From Tipula vernalis (Eukaryota > Arthropoda > Insecta > Diptera > Tipulidae), in contig OY282559.1 of the NCBI GenBank assembly GCA_958295665.1, positions 265,956,057 to 266,020,056 of the forward strand: a stretch of DNA of 64,000 bases, given 5' to 3'. The position numbers and the translations under genes were made by a program. The notes under the pieces are model-generated. The model saw only the letters and a program-made list of their open reading frames with translations. It was not told the DNA's origin and did not search any database. Shown one piece after another: positions 11,613-22,439 of this stretch (within the stretch, counting starts at the first letter, position 1; each line of letters starts with the position of its first letter).

Positions 11613-13415
11613 ATGGCTCAAAATAGTATTAAATCGGACAATCTTCAAAATGATGAGTTTAAGGTTGAATGCGAAATAAGGCAGATTCAGGGATCGCTTC
11701 GCACCCAATTCAAATTACTAGATGAACAGTTAAGCGCGGAGCAAACAAATCCAGATATAAAACCACAAAACCCTCATAAGTTCGCGATACAGGATCCAAA
11801 CGTGGAAATATCCATTTGCGCGATAAAGTTACAAACCTTACAATTAGAGCTGTTACGCTGCACCCAGAAAACGGCTATTGATAGGGAAGAAATTGAAACG
11901 ATCTCTTCTAGGCTTTTGCATTTGCTTGGTAGATTCAAGCGAATCTCAGTAGTAGAAATCGTCAAACAGTCGGCGGACAAATTAAGAACAGCATGTGAAG
12001 CTTTGATCGTTGTATGCGGAAGAGCTCTTGAGAATACGGACACACTAAATCAATCTATGGCGGATATAAGTGCGGTACAAATTGATACTAATGAGGCTTT
12101 AAGTATGATGGATCATAGAGTAGATCAACCAATAAATCAACCAGAACAAGGCACTTCCTCTACTCCAAAGAGTACCTTGGGATCGATAGCTCAGGGTGTT
12201 CCTGAAACTACAGTTACAAGTAAGAACTTGAACGATACCGTTCCACAGTATACGATGCCAACCATGGCTACGTGTAGCAAAACGGTTACCGATCATCATC
12301 TAGGACGAACCACTAATATACCATTAATTTCGAGTAACCCAAATATACCAATTTCACAAGCTTCTAATGCTATTCCACCAATTCATTCCAGTCCAAATTA
12401 CGATAGCTATGGAATCATGCCAAATTTATTCCCCGGAAACCGCTCTATGTATTCTAACGTAACTCCCGTTCATAAATGGAATATTACATTCGATGGTTCA
12501 GCTTCCGGAATGGCGGTGGAAAAATTTCTATTTAGAGTTGAATATTTGGCTAAGACAAACCAAATCCCCACCGCTAACCTAGTAAATGATATTTGTTTTC
12601 TATTAAAATCAAGCGCTAAAGAACACTATTGGTTGGTATTGGAACGAAAACCTAATTGTACTTGGCCTGAAATGAAAGAATCATTTTTATATCGGTTCCA
12701 AGATAGACGTACTGACGGGGATTTGCGGCAGTTGATTGAAGCACGAAAGCAAAAAGTCAGAGAAACATTTATAGATTTCTACTATGATATACTAAATCTA
12801 GCGTTACCATTAAAAATACCACTAGCAGATTCAGAAATAATGGAACTGCTGAGGAAGAACATGCGTCCTGGATTAAAAGCCCATTTGGCGGGTAGAGTCT
12901 TTGAATCTGTGCCCAGCCTAGTAAGTACCTGTATTGCTACAGAAGATGCATGGCGGCATATGAATTATATACCAGAGATGGCCATGAATGTTAGACCTTC
13001 ACAAATACATGAGCTTGGGTCAGCCCTGGGAGAAACTCCGTATGTAAACGATGAATATGATTGTTCTATAATAGCTGATTTAAATGCGTTTAAAGAAACG
13101 CGGGCGACTGATTATCACCCAAGACCTATCCGGGCACAAAAACTAGAGCACCTTACATGCTGGAATTGTGGTAAGACCGGTCATGGTTATAGACAATGTG
13201 ACGTACCACATACAAAAATATTCTGCTTTGGATGTGGTTGTCCAGATGTGCTATTTCCCCATTGTTCGATATGCCAGAATAAGCAGGAAAACCGCATCCC
13301 GGAAATGACACAAACTGGGTCACACCATTTCCGGAATCCCCATCAAATGCGACCCAACCAAATTCCAGTAAAGAAAACCGGGAATCCCGAGCAATCCGGG
13401 TCCCATCTAATATAA
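11613..13415 (+). CDS. gag: Gag polyprotein (600 aa) of the Osvaldo/Ulysses-like element
   Basis: This structural protein packages element RNA in cytoplasmic particles. The ATG has a good context (CAAGATGGC) and is the first long open frame after the leader. The N-terminal 250 residues are polar with Ser/Thr/Pro-rich stretches. From about residue 290 the retrotransposon gag core follows: WNITFDGSASGMAVEKFLFR, then a block with W-EMKESFLYRFQDRR and LIEARKQKVRETFIDFYYDI. A CCHC zinc knuckle, CWNCGKTGHGYRQC, is near residue 513, followed by a second cysteine cluster (CFGCGC...HCSIC) that is not a canonical knuckle. The frame is uninterrupted. It overlaps pol by 133 nt in the -1 frame. Confidence 0.95.
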   Translation: MAQNSIKSDNLQNDEFKVECEIRQIQGSLRTQFKLLDEQLSAEQTNPDIKPQNPHKFAIQDPNVEISICAIKLQTLQLELLRCTQKTAIDREEIETISSRLLHLLGRFKRISVVEIVKQSADKLRTACEALIVVCGRALENTDTLNQSMADISAVQIDTNEALSMMDHRVDQPINQPEQGTSSTPKSTLGSIAQGVPETTVTSKNLNDTVPQYTMPTMATCSKTVTDHHLGRTTNIPLISSNPNIPISQASNAIPPIHSSPNYDSYGIMPNLFPGNRSMYSNVTPVHKWNITFDGSASGMAVEKFLFRVEYLAKTNQIPTANLVNDICFLLKSSAKEHYWLVLERKPNCTWPEMKESFLYRFQDRRTDGDLRQLIEARKQKVRETFIDFYYDILNLALPLKIPLADSEIMELLRKNMRPGLKAHLAGRVFESVPSLVSTCIATEDAWRHMNYIPEMAMNVRPSQIHELGSALGETPYVNDEYDCSIIADLNAFKETRATDYHPRPIRAQKLEHLTCWNCGKTGHGYRQCDVPHTKIFCFGCGCPDVLFPHCSICQNKQENRIPEMTQTGSHHFRNPHQMRPNQIPVKKTGNPEQSGSHLI

Positions 13416-16400
13416 AATCTCGATTTCCCACACAAAGGTCTCCTACCCAACCGAATATACTCAATTCACGTCAAATTCCAAAACGAAGGTACCGCTCCAT
13501 CAAATATTTTAGAGACATCAAGAAGTACTTTGCCCAAATCGCAGAAACAATCTTAGCTTCTGAAGTAAATGACGATTTTGACCACCGACCTTATGCAACC
13601 ATAGTCATAAACGGAAAGACTATCCGAGGCCTTCTTGATAGCGGAGCCGGAATAACGGCTTTGGGCCGAGATGCTGAAAAGTTTGCGAGAAATAATAATT
13701 TAATTATACATCCTATGCCGGCATATATCCAAACGGCTGATGGGGCAAAACAAAAAGTTTTGGGATTTGTTAATGTCGAAGTTGTTTTTAAACAAAAATG
13801 CGCCACCATGAAAGTCCTTGTTGTTCCCTCTTTGCAGCAGGAACTTTATTTGGGGTGTGACTTTTGGGAGTTGTTCGGTATCAAACCATTTATCATCAGC
13901 GAAATGAAGGCCAATTCGACACCTCCTAACATTACGGACCCTAAACAACATCAGTTAGACCCCGATCAGAGAAGGCGACTCCAAACTATTATCGAAACGC
14001 TACCCAGTTACGAAACAAAGGGACTTGGCCGAACATCGCTTATTACCCACAAGATTGATATCGGGGATGCTCCGGGTATCAAGCAGAGATTTTACGCGGT
14101 TTCGCCTGCGGTGCAGCGACAAATTTATGATGAAGTTGACCGTATGTTGGCGCTCGATGTGATCGAGGAAAGTGATAGCAGCTGGAGTTCTCCAATGGCT
14201 GTCGTCAAAAAACCCAATGGTAAAATTCGACTGTGCTTGGATGCGCGCCGGTTGAATAACGTGACGAGAAAAGATGCTTACCCAATCCCGTTGATAGATG
14301 GGCTCCTAAGCAGACTGGATAGGATGACATTTATCTCGACTTTGGATCTAAAGGATGCCTTTTGGCAAATTCCTTTGGATCCCGAGTCGAGAGAAAAAAC
14401 AGCGTTTGCTGTCCCGGGGCGGCCCTTATATCAATTTAAGGTGATGCCTTTTGGGCTCTGCAATGCTCCTCAGACCTTATGCAGATTAATGAACAAAGTA
14501 ATTCCCCACCACCTACATGATCGTGTTTTCGTCTATTTGGACGATTTGCTCATAACCACTTCAAGCTTTGAAGAACATCTGTCGCTACTTGCTGATGTGG
14601 GTGAACGACTCGCGAAAGCCGGGCTAACTATAAATATAGAGAAGAGCAAATTCGTCCAAAGGGAGATTGAATATCTTGGCTATGTAGTGGGAGAGGGCGG
14701 ATTGAAACCTAGTCTGGATAAGGTCAGGGCGATTGCAGAGTTCCCAATACCAAAAACGATCCGGCAGTTACGTCGTTTTTTGGGCGTCTCGGGATGGTAC
14801 CGGCGGTTTGTGAGTGGATATTCAGCATTGACGGTTCCTCTCACCAATCTTCTTAAGAAAAGTAAAAAATTCGAATGGTCCGATCAAGCTCAACAGTCAT
14901 TCGATGACCTTAAAACAGCACTTACCTCAGCACCTGTGCTGGCATCTCCAGATTTTTCCAGGCGGTTTTACATACAATGTGATGCCAGTTCTACAGGTAT
15001 CGGGGCAGTACTCTTCCAAAAAGATGATCACGGAGAGGACCGTCCAGTGGCCTTTATGTCTCAGAAGTTAAATGCGGCACAAAGGAATTACAGTGTAACT
15101 GAACTTGAGTGCTTAGCTGCTGTCCTTGCAATAAAGAAATTCCGTGCCTATGTCGAGGGATTACCATTTACAGTGATTACGGACCATGCTAGTTTGACTT
15201 GGCTGATGTCACTAAAAGACCTTTCCGGTCGGTTGGCTAGGTGGTCCCTAAAACTGCAGGCATTTGACTTCGACATAGAGTACCGAAAAGGTTCTCAAAA
15301 CGCCGTTCCAGACGCCTTATCGCGAGTACACATGGACGCGCTAAACCTACAGTCCTCTTCTGCAATTCTTGATTTGGACTCAGCTGCATTTAATTCAACT
15401 GAATATAAAGATTTAATCCATAAAGTAAATCAGAATCCGCAAATTGCCAATATGAAAGTTGCAAATGGGAAAGTCTATATAAACATAAAACCCAACGACT
15501 TGCAGTTAACTGATATTCCAACCTGGAAATTAATTGTACCCGAAAATCTAAGAATGTCGGTAATTGAGTCAGCCCATTGCCCACCAACATCGGCTCATTT
15601 AGGCATCAGCAAAACTACTGAAGTAATTAGACGATATTATCATTGGTCTTCTGTCTTATCAGACGTTAGTACGTATATTAATAATTGTGTCGAGTGCAAA
15701 TCGAACAAAGCAATGACGATTCAGAGTAACCCTCCACTTAGCAGTCTGCCCATCACATTCAGGCCCTGGCAAAGAATATATTTAGATTTTCTTGGACCCT
15801 ATCCCCGCACCCGAAAGGGAAATACAAGTATTTTAATCGTTGTAGATCACTTTTCGAAGTTCGTCTTAACGCAAGCTTTACGGAAAGCTACGGCCGCCGA
15901 AGTATGCCAGTTCTTGGAGGAACATATATTCCTAATATTCGGGGTGCCGGAAGAAATGGTGACAGATAATGGATGCCAGTTCGAAGCTAAGATGTTGAAG
16001 GATCTATGCCAAAAGTACGGTATTCGACACATCTTTACAGCTAAATATAGTCCGCAGGCGAACGCATCCGAACGCGTAAATCGCACCCTATTAGCTTCAC
16101 TACGAGCTTATATTAAAGAAGATCATCGCGTATGGGATGAACATCTCACGAGAATTACGCATGCGTTACGTAATTGTGTCCACGATGCGACTGGCTATTC
16201 TCCCCAGTTTCTGGTGTTCGGGCAACATGCTCTTTTGCATGGATCAGCATACCAATTTCTAAAAACTGTGTACGATTTCACGGGGTCGGAAGTTAATCTC
16301 GAAGATAAACCTAGCTTTTTGCAACATATTTATTCGAAAGTTAAGTTAAACTTAATCGAAGCTGTTCGCAAAAATCATTCCAGATACAATCTTCGTAGAC

Positions 16401-16606
16401 GAGTTCCCAATCTACACATCGGACAGTCAGTGTATGTGAGAAATTTTACCCAGAGCAAGGCGTCTGATCAATATTCGGCCAAATTAGCAAAAAAATTTAT
16501 TCCCGGAACCATAATTCGATTGGTTGGTAAAGTAGCCTGCGAAATTGCTGATCCTCAAGGTAAATCCATGGGGGTGTATCACGTCAAAGACATAAAATCT
16601 TCCTGA
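13283..16606 (+). CDS. pol: Pol polyprotein: protease, reverse transcriptase, RNase H, integrase
   Basis: Open from 13283, just after a stop at 13280-13282, to 16606 (1107 codons). It lies -1 to gag and overlaps its end, so expression probably uses frameshifting; no classical slippery heptamer stood out. Domains in order: aspartic protease with LLDSGAG near residue 119; reverse transcriptase with CLDARRLN, TLDLKDAFWQI and the catalytic VYLDDLL near 418; RNase H with CDASSTGIGAV near 567; integrase with an HHCC finger (ESAH, SAHLG, NNCVEC) near 763 and a DDE core including DFLGPY, VTDNGCQF near 893 and ANASERVNR. The usual NAPATF motif reads NAPQTL. No stop or shift was seen. The C-terminus is a GPY/F-like tail without an obvious chromodomain. 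Confidence 0.93.
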   Translation, partial: AGKPHPGNDTNWVTPFPESPSNATQPNSSKENRESRAIRVPSNIKSRFPTQRSPTQPNILNSRQIPKRRYRSIKYFRDIKKYFAQIAETILASEVNDDFDHRPYATIVINGKTIRGLLDSGAGITALGRDAEKFARNNNLIIHPMPAYIQTADGAKQKVLGFVNVEVVFKQKCATMKVLVVPSLQQELYLGCDFWELFGIKPFIISEMKANSTPPNITDPKQHQLDPDQRRRLQTIIETLPSYETKGLGRTSLITHKIDIGDAPGIKQRFYAVSPAVQRQIYDEVDRMLALDVIEESDSSWSSPMAVVKKPNGKIRLCLDARRLNNVTRKDAYPIPLIDGLLSRLDRMTFISTLDLKDAFWQIPLDPESREKTAFAVPGRPLYQFKVMPFGLCNAPQTLCRLMNKVIPHHLHDRVFVYLDDLLITTSSFEEHLSLLADVGERLAKAGLTINIEKSKFVQREIEYLGYVVGEGGLKPSLDKVRAIAEFPIPKTIRQLRRFLGVSGWYRRFVSGYSALTVPLTNLLKKSKKFEWSDQAQQSFDDLKTALTSAPVLASPDFSRRFYIQCDASSTGIGAVLFQKDDHGEDRPVAFMSQKLNAAQRNYSVTELECLAAVLAIKKFRAYVEGLPFTVITDHASLTWLMSLKDLSGRLARWSLKLQAFDFDIEYRKGSQNAVPDALSRVHMDALNLQSSSAILDLDSAAFNSTEYKDLIHKVNQNPQIANMKVANGKVYINIKPNDLQLTDIPTWKLIVPENLRMSVIESAHCPPTSAHLGISKTTEVIRRYYHWSSVLSDVSTYINNCVECKSNKAMTIQSNPPLSSLPITFRPWQRIYLDFLGPYPRTRKGNTSILIVVDHFSKFVLTQALRKATAAEVCQFLEEHIFLIFGVPEEMVTDNGCQFEAKMLKDLCQKYGIRHIFTAKYSPQANASERVNRTLLASLRAYIKEDHRVWDEHLTRITHALRNCVHDATGYSPQFLVFGQHALLHGSAYQFLKTVYDFTGSEVNLEDKPSFLQHIYSKVKLNLIEAVRKNHSRYNLRRRVPNLHIGQSVYVRNFTQSKASDQYSAKLAKKFIPGTIIRLVGKVACEIADPQGKSMGVYHVKDIKSS

Positions 16607-16681
16607 TCGCGTTTTGATTGTTATTAGTTGCTCTTTAGCCTGGCTTGAGACTCATCTCAGGGGCAGGTCGTCCCCACGATT

Positions 16682-18601
16682 TGTAACGTGGTTACGTCAC
16701 ATGTTTTGTTTGATCAAATTATAACATCAGTCCTTTTAATTATGGATTGATTTATCTTTCATATCTCTATCATGATAATATCCCTATAGTCTAGCGTATC
16801 GGTATTTGTGCCAATCCAGTTTTATTCGTAGTACAACTGTTCGTAAATGTCCGGTCATCAAATGGTGGGGTTAACTCTATATATAGATGGGTTTTACACA
16901 GAATCGAGACTGTGAAAATCTGAATTTGATATAGATAAGATGAATTTTGAAGTGGTAGTGAGTGAGTCGATCGATTTTTTTTTTAATTGTTGTGAAATGG
17001 CTATAGCGTCATAATAAAATAACTCAAACGCATAAAAGTTGTTGTATTGACAAAAAGCAAAAGGGCTTACAATTTTTGCGTAGTTTTTTTTTCTCGTGTA
17101 AATGGATCCCTATGTCGAAATATCGTAAACCATAGCGGATATCCAATAGTTTAACGGTGGATGTTATATTTTTGAACTCAGCAAAATGAAAATGAGATTG
17201 TGAATTAATGAGTGCGACAAGATCAATTAAAGTTGTGTATGATTAAGGCTTATATATTGTTAGTTAAGTAATTATAACAAAATCCTATATGTGGCCAGTG
17301 TGCAGTGTAATACTACTTACAATTTATATGTTACGATACGAGCTAAATAGTGCAATTATTTATCTTAACTCGCCGAGAATAAGTACATTATAAAGCCATC
17401 TATATATATATATATATATCTGTATATCAAGATATATTTAAAGTTGAAAGAACTAAAACCATTGTGAACGTGGCATGTGGTGAGGTACCGTTAGTGTTGT
17501 CAGTTATATATTAAGACAAGGGGCATAAAAGTTTGGGTGTGGTTTGAGTTACCGTGTGTGTAACCGTAGTGATGTGAAACGCTATAGTAAAAATAAAAAT
17601 AATGTATTGGGAGTTACCGTGAGTGTATAAAACGAGTAGATAACGAGACTACAAACATTTAATAAGTCAAAATTCAATTATTAATAGACTCAGTGAGATA
17701 TAATAAAACAATATAATAAATATTAAAAGAAAAGAAAAATCAAACTATAAATTATAAAACGACAACGGTCAACTCCGGTTATTAAATATTGGTGTAAGGC
17801 ACAAATCAGATATACTGTAACACAAACCGTTCAGTTGGTAAATAATCAACGAGATTATGGATAATCCAGTGATGGTGTAAAGATGGCGAATAATTAAAGC
17901 TAAGAAATTTTGTTTATATTTTTCAATTGTTTATTTATTTTTTTTTCTATAATTATTATTAGTTATTATGTTTTTTTTTGCTACATTTCGTAATATTAAC
18001 TACAATTTTAATGTGCAGGTATTTTACCTTTAATTTAATTAAATTCGATAAATTCGCGTAGTTAAAATTAGGAATTGTAGTGTTTCATAAATATCAAATT
18101 TATTTAGATTTAAACATATACTAACCCGTAGTTAAGTTATAAAATTTTGTTAATAGTATCAACTGTATTTTTCACATTGTAGTTGTTGTGATTAGCGTTA
18201 GTGTTATATTGCTCATGAAATTAAAATTTCAAATTTTGTTAATGCAACTGTTGTGGTTTTATGAATAGTGATCTATCGACTTTCAGGATGAGATAATTAT
18301 TTTTGTGTGCATATGGAGGAGATTGACATGGCAGTGTAGTGTAATTGGATGATCGAGGTGGGTATTTATCGCCTGTTCGCTGTTTCAGTTAAATTTATTT
18401 TTCTTTAAATATCTTATTTCCATGACAAAGAAGAAAATGTTTTGTTGCAGTCGCGGCAAATCTAGATCGACTTAAGCTTTGGTATCAACACCCACCCTAA
18501 CCGCTGAGCTCTAGCCTGCCAGTGATAGCCGCGAACCAAAGCCTCTAAGTTGATAAATTTCTGTTAACCAACAGCTGAGACGTCAGAGCTGTTGCGTTAC
18601 A
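16682..18601 (+). repeat. 3' LTR (1920 bp) of the Osvaldo/Ulysses-like element
   Basis: Same length and, by eye, the same sequence as 8601-10520. It ends GTTACA and is followed by the AACT duplication at 18602-18605. The polypurine tract before it is weak (an AGGGGCAGG stretch near 16658, some 20 bp upstream of the LTR). Confidence 0.95.
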
Positions 18602-19310
18602 AACTCCTTACAAGGAATGAAGCTTATTGCGTTGATTCTCGAGCAACAGCAGCTCATTATTATACCATGGCTCTACCAAGTCCCAATCAGAAATGCTGAG
18701 AAATTCATTCAAGGATGTGAAGTCGGCTTTTCTAAAATTAAAATTAAAATCATTAGAAACACATTTTTTTTTGTACTATTAGAATGAAAAATATTTATCA
18801 TAATCGGTACGTGGTAGATGCTCCCACAATCAGTGAAGACCGGACAAGCAGAAATCTCAGCATCCATAACACCATTAGCAAATAACAGATCAAGGAATTT
18901 ACCCCGACTGTTACTAATACGGTTGAGCTGCCTAGTTTAGATGCCAGCAAAGTAATCGATGATAACTAATGCCCTCTCATCGGTAGAAGAAGGAGAAAAT
19001 ACGCCGTCCACATCGTCCCAAGATATATCGGGTAAATTAAAGTCGCCCACAATGATAAGTTATTCGCTAGTTGCACCTTTACGACTAGTGTCAAAATCGT
19101 ATCTATCCTTTCTATGAACGACATAATCAGATGGGAAGTATTCTTCGGAGAAGATATTTATCGTATGCCAGGTCTCGCTGATTATTATGACGTCATAATC
19201 GTTAAGTACGTCTAATCGACAAAAATTAGCTTTACCTCGAATACTGGAGGCGTTGAGGTAGTAGATCGAGGTGAAATCATTGATAGTGTTGGATGTATCA
19301 GCAGTTAAAA
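18602..19310 (-). pseudogene. Jockey-like LINE endonuclease, 5' half of split relic
   Basis: Reading the minus strand from 19310: an IYYLNASSIRGK opening, VIIISETWHT (catalytic Glu in ETW), a GDFNLPDISW-type block near 19040 (GDFN), KFLDLLFANG, then NFRKADFTSLNEFLSISDW near 18700. These are the successive motifs of Jockey-clade endonucleases. Stops and shifts interrupt them. The relic continues on the other side of the LTR element as RT at 7933-8600. The first four bases, AACT, are the right target duplication. Confidence 0.8.
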
Positions 19311-19529
19311 TTTAAATGGCATATTCTGCATATTTCCGACACCATGTACGGTTTTCCCTTATCTTCAGCACCTGCTGGAGATTCCTTAAACTAAAGTTAA
19401 TCCCTGGATGCCCCTGTAAAGTCAAAAAGAATTTGATTCTGCAAAACTTCTCCGAAAAGAGAAAAGCTCACAACAATATTTGTTCTGCATTATCAAACGA
19501 ATAATGCCAGCACGGATGGAACGACAAGA
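19311..19529. other. Unassigned junction between Jockey-like and Penelope-like relics
   Basis: About 220 bp that could be the upstream part of the LINE (ORF1 side) or the 3' end of the Penelope-like element. I see no motif that decides. Confidence 0.3.
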
Positions 19530-20165
19530 GGGGATAATAAGGGTTTGGTAGTTCAGTCTTCAAGAATGTTATTTTTGATATTCAGTTTGTACTTTTGTAG
19601 ACAGTTTAGCACATGTTCATAGGACACCGCCAAACATATGTCATTAAAATATTAGCAGAAGACACCTACACCTCTCTTATTCTGTCTGTCGGAAAAAGAA
19701 TTAAGGATAGAGGAGATGCTTAGAATCCGAAATCATTCACTGGATATTGATTTTGAGCCAAAGTGTTTTTAATAAAACGAAATTTGTATAATGGAACTTT
19801 GTATCCGAAAGTTTTAAAATTTATTGGGTAAACGGGAGCCAAGAGTGAAAATTTAAATATATTCCAGACCACGTATCTTTATGAAACAAATCTACAGAAA
19901 TTTTTCCATAAGATTCATGTATCATAAAAGTATCCGAAAATGAAATGTTGTTCTGTTCTACTTGTAGATTCTATTGAATTGAACACCTCTAAAAAAAATA
20001 TCAACATCGTCATTTGGGATAGCCGTTTTAATGTCGTCTAAGTAACGATAATAGAATAGTGGTTGAAAATCTATTGAACTTAGCGCCAAATTTTCCACAT
20101 TTTTCATCAATCAATTTGCTGTTATGGGACTAATAGGAGAACGAATTGGTGAACGAAAAATTTGT
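19530..20165 (-). pseudogene. Penelope-like element reverse transcriptase, degenerate
   Basis: Minus-strand translation from 20160 gives RSPISPITANLLMKNVENLA and then PLFYYRYLDDIKTAIPNDDV. That is the G-S-P-I/L-S-P-x-x-A-x-h-x-M-E block followed by YRYVDD, in the order and spacing of Penelope-type RT. Further down, a DTWSGIYLNFHSW stretch near 19870 matches the K-x-T-W/F-S/T-G-x-Y-x-N-F-H motif downstream of that RT. Several stops break it. I did not identify a GIY-YIG endonuclease. The 5' side is cut at about 20165, directly against the minus-strand Gypsy relic. Confidence 0.7.
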
Positions 20166-21958
20166 TTATAAATTTTGTTTATCCTTTTTGATCTTCTGAT
20201 AAGTTTGTTCTTTCTGCTTCTCCACATCTAGCAAATCAAATGTGATGCGCCATGTGATCACATTTGATTTGCTTTTCCATTGCAGAAGTTCAAAATCGTG
20301 CCCTTGTAGACGCATTGAACAGAGAGCCAATTTCGTTGCCGGATCCTTCAGATTTCCCAACCAAACCAAAGCAGTCCATTACAACCTTGAATTTAACTTT
20401 ATGTAGGGCCTGAACTTTTCAATGGCCCTTTTTTATTGCTGAATACTTCCTTTGCGTCGATGTCAGTTTCTGACTCTTGTAGGCTGCAACGAGCTCATTG
20501 CCGTCTGCTTCCTGCGTTAAAACTGCCCCAATTCCCGTATCCGATGCATCCGTCTGAATGGTGAAAGTCTCCATGAAGCAAACCTTGTAATTGGATGAAA
20601 GCGTAATTTTCTGCGGCGAAACTTCTTATTTGCTGATTTACTTAAGAGGTTGGTGATTGGTGCGGTCTCCGTCGAAAAGCCAGCCATCCTTATTAATCTT
20701 CGAATCCGAGATACTTGATCGCATTGAGATAGAATCGTGACTACTCTAAACTAATTGAATGATTAGCCTTCCGCAGACAATTGGCCACCTCTTTCGATAG
20801 TGTTAAATATTCCTCAAACGACTGCGACATCACGATGATGTCATCAAGGTAAACAAATACTCTCGGTTCCAAGTCAACTCCGAGAACCTTGTCCAATTAT
20901 CGGCGAGTTTGGCTCGCATTGCATAGCCCAAATAGCATACGCTTGTACTGGAAGAGCCTTCTTCCAGGTATAATAAATGCCGTTTTAGATCGACTTGTTG
21001 CATTTCACTCGATTTGCCAAAAAGCATCGCTGTGTTCAATCATTGTCATGTGATCAAGCTGGTCAGGATGATTCACACGAAATGAAGTTTTGATTTCTTC
21101 TTTGGCCTTATCCACTTCCGGCTGGATCCCAAAAGCCCTTCAGAAATCAATACCGCATATCAGATCTTTTGGGATTAACCACTCCGCATTTTCCCTCCAC
21201 AACGAACGGCATATGCACCGTATGGTTGACCTCATGAATTGTGTCATCCGCTGTTTTGATATTAGAATTAACCAGTCACCGCATAAGTTAGAACCTCAGG
21301 CTCTGTGTGGCCTATTATCGCCTATGATGTCAATCACGCTTTCGATGATTAGCTTATTATCTACAACGTCTCCATCTTCAAAAAATCTGTTATATATAAT
21401 GTATCACTACTACTTTCATGATCTTGTTTTTGTCAACGTTTTCTATTTCTTTGCAGCCTTATAGATCGAATTTACCCGCCCAAAAGATTTGCACTCGTTT
21501 CTTCTAGGCTATTCGACTTGAAAAATGAACTTGTTTCGTCACACCAATCTTCCTCTTCCGCACTGCAAGGATTCAATAAAAACTGTGCCACGGGCTCGTC
21601 TATTTGGATCTCTTTAGATTGATAAATTGGGGTATTTATTTTCTCGTCTGGTAGAAGGCGATCCTTTACTTACCTGGTTGACGCGAAAAGATTTCCGCCT
21701 TTATGTCCTCTGGAACACTGAGCCGTTGTCCCTCCTTCGAGTGACGATGGCCGGGCTCATGACAGTTCGAGCATCTAATATTTCTTGCCGTTCAAGTGTT
21801 GGTAAACCGTCATCTGGATTGATTGTTTTCACTGTTTTGAGTTGGTCTAAAATCAATTTTCGCCACGTTTTTCATCTGCAGACATTGGTGAAAACCTCTT
21901 CTCCTGGGAAAGTAAGCGCTTTCTACAATAGATAATTGAAATTTTTACCATAAGCCTT
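20166..21958 (-). pseudogene. Degenerate Gypsy-type pol and gag C-terminus, minus strand
   Basis: Read from high to low coordinate: gag tail and a zinc-knuckle-like CSNCHEPGHRHSKE near 21740 (last Cys lost), a protease/linker region with traces near 21100-21300, reverse transcriptase with FGLCNASQT and VYLDDIIVMSQSFEEYL near 20830-20900, then RNase H with QTDASDTGIGAVLTQE near 20530 and WLGNLKDPATKLALCSM at about 20330. Many stops and shifts are present and integrase is missing. The gag continues at 35048-36000; the relic is split by the CsRn1-like element at 21959-35047. Confidence 0.8.
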
Positions 21959-22439
21959 TGTCGCGGCCGAAATATTTCATTTCAACATTTCAACCGTTAC
22001 ACAAAATTCGAATAACTTTCAAATTCTTCTATGCATCATCTGTCGGACGATAGCTCAATCTCGAAAAAAAAAACATAGAAACAGAACCCAACTAAACGAG
22101 ACTAATATTTCTATTCGATGTTTTTCTTCCCCAAGAAACGCCGCCATAATTTTCAATTTTTATTCTCATTTGTCAATGACAGATACAATTGTCTAGCAAA
22201 ACTGTATAAGCGGTGGTAAAAATAAAAATAATAAAATTCATTTGTTTTATATAACGTTTGGCATTTTGGAGTCTACATTCAGTAACAATAATTATTGCTC
22301 ATAATAATAAATTATAAGAATAATAATAATAAATTATAAGAATTATCGTAATTCATACAAAATAATCTCCGGTGTTATTATTGACCGTGATGCCACCGAA
22401 GCGCGGATCGCACACACCCGCTTAGCATAAACTACGATA
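21959..22439 (+). repeat. 5' LTR of the CsRn1-like element (about 481 bp)
   Basis: Starts TGTCGCGGCCGAAATATTTC and ends near AAACTACGATA. The similarity to 34585-35047 stops exactly here on the right. Small indels, including a duplicated AATAATAATAAATTATAAG stretch near 22310-22340, explain the length difference. It lacks the usual CA end, so the 3' border is set by similarity only. Confidence 0.75.

Larger units (their letters stand above)
8601..18601 (+). mobile_element. Complete Gypsy-type LTR retrotransposon, Osvaldo/Ulysses-like, 10,001 bp
   Basis: Bounded by two 1920-bp LTRs (8601-10520 and 16682-18601), both starting TGTAAC and ending GTTACA and flanked by AACT. I saw no base difference between the LTRs by eye. 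Internal order is primer-binding site, a leader of about 1.1 kb, gag (11613-13415), then a protease-RT-RNase H-integrase frame (13283-16606). There is no env-like frame. The very long LTRs, 4-bp target duplication, lysine-tRNA-like primer site and gag/pol layout fit the Osvaldo/Ulysses lineage known from flies. It sits inside a Jockey-like LINE relic. It is the best candidate in the window for a recently active element. Confidence 0.95.

Noticed and set aside
16607..16681. An env gene after pol in the 8601-18601 element
   Set aside because: Only about 75 bp lie between the pol stop and the 3' LTR, so no env-like frame can fit.
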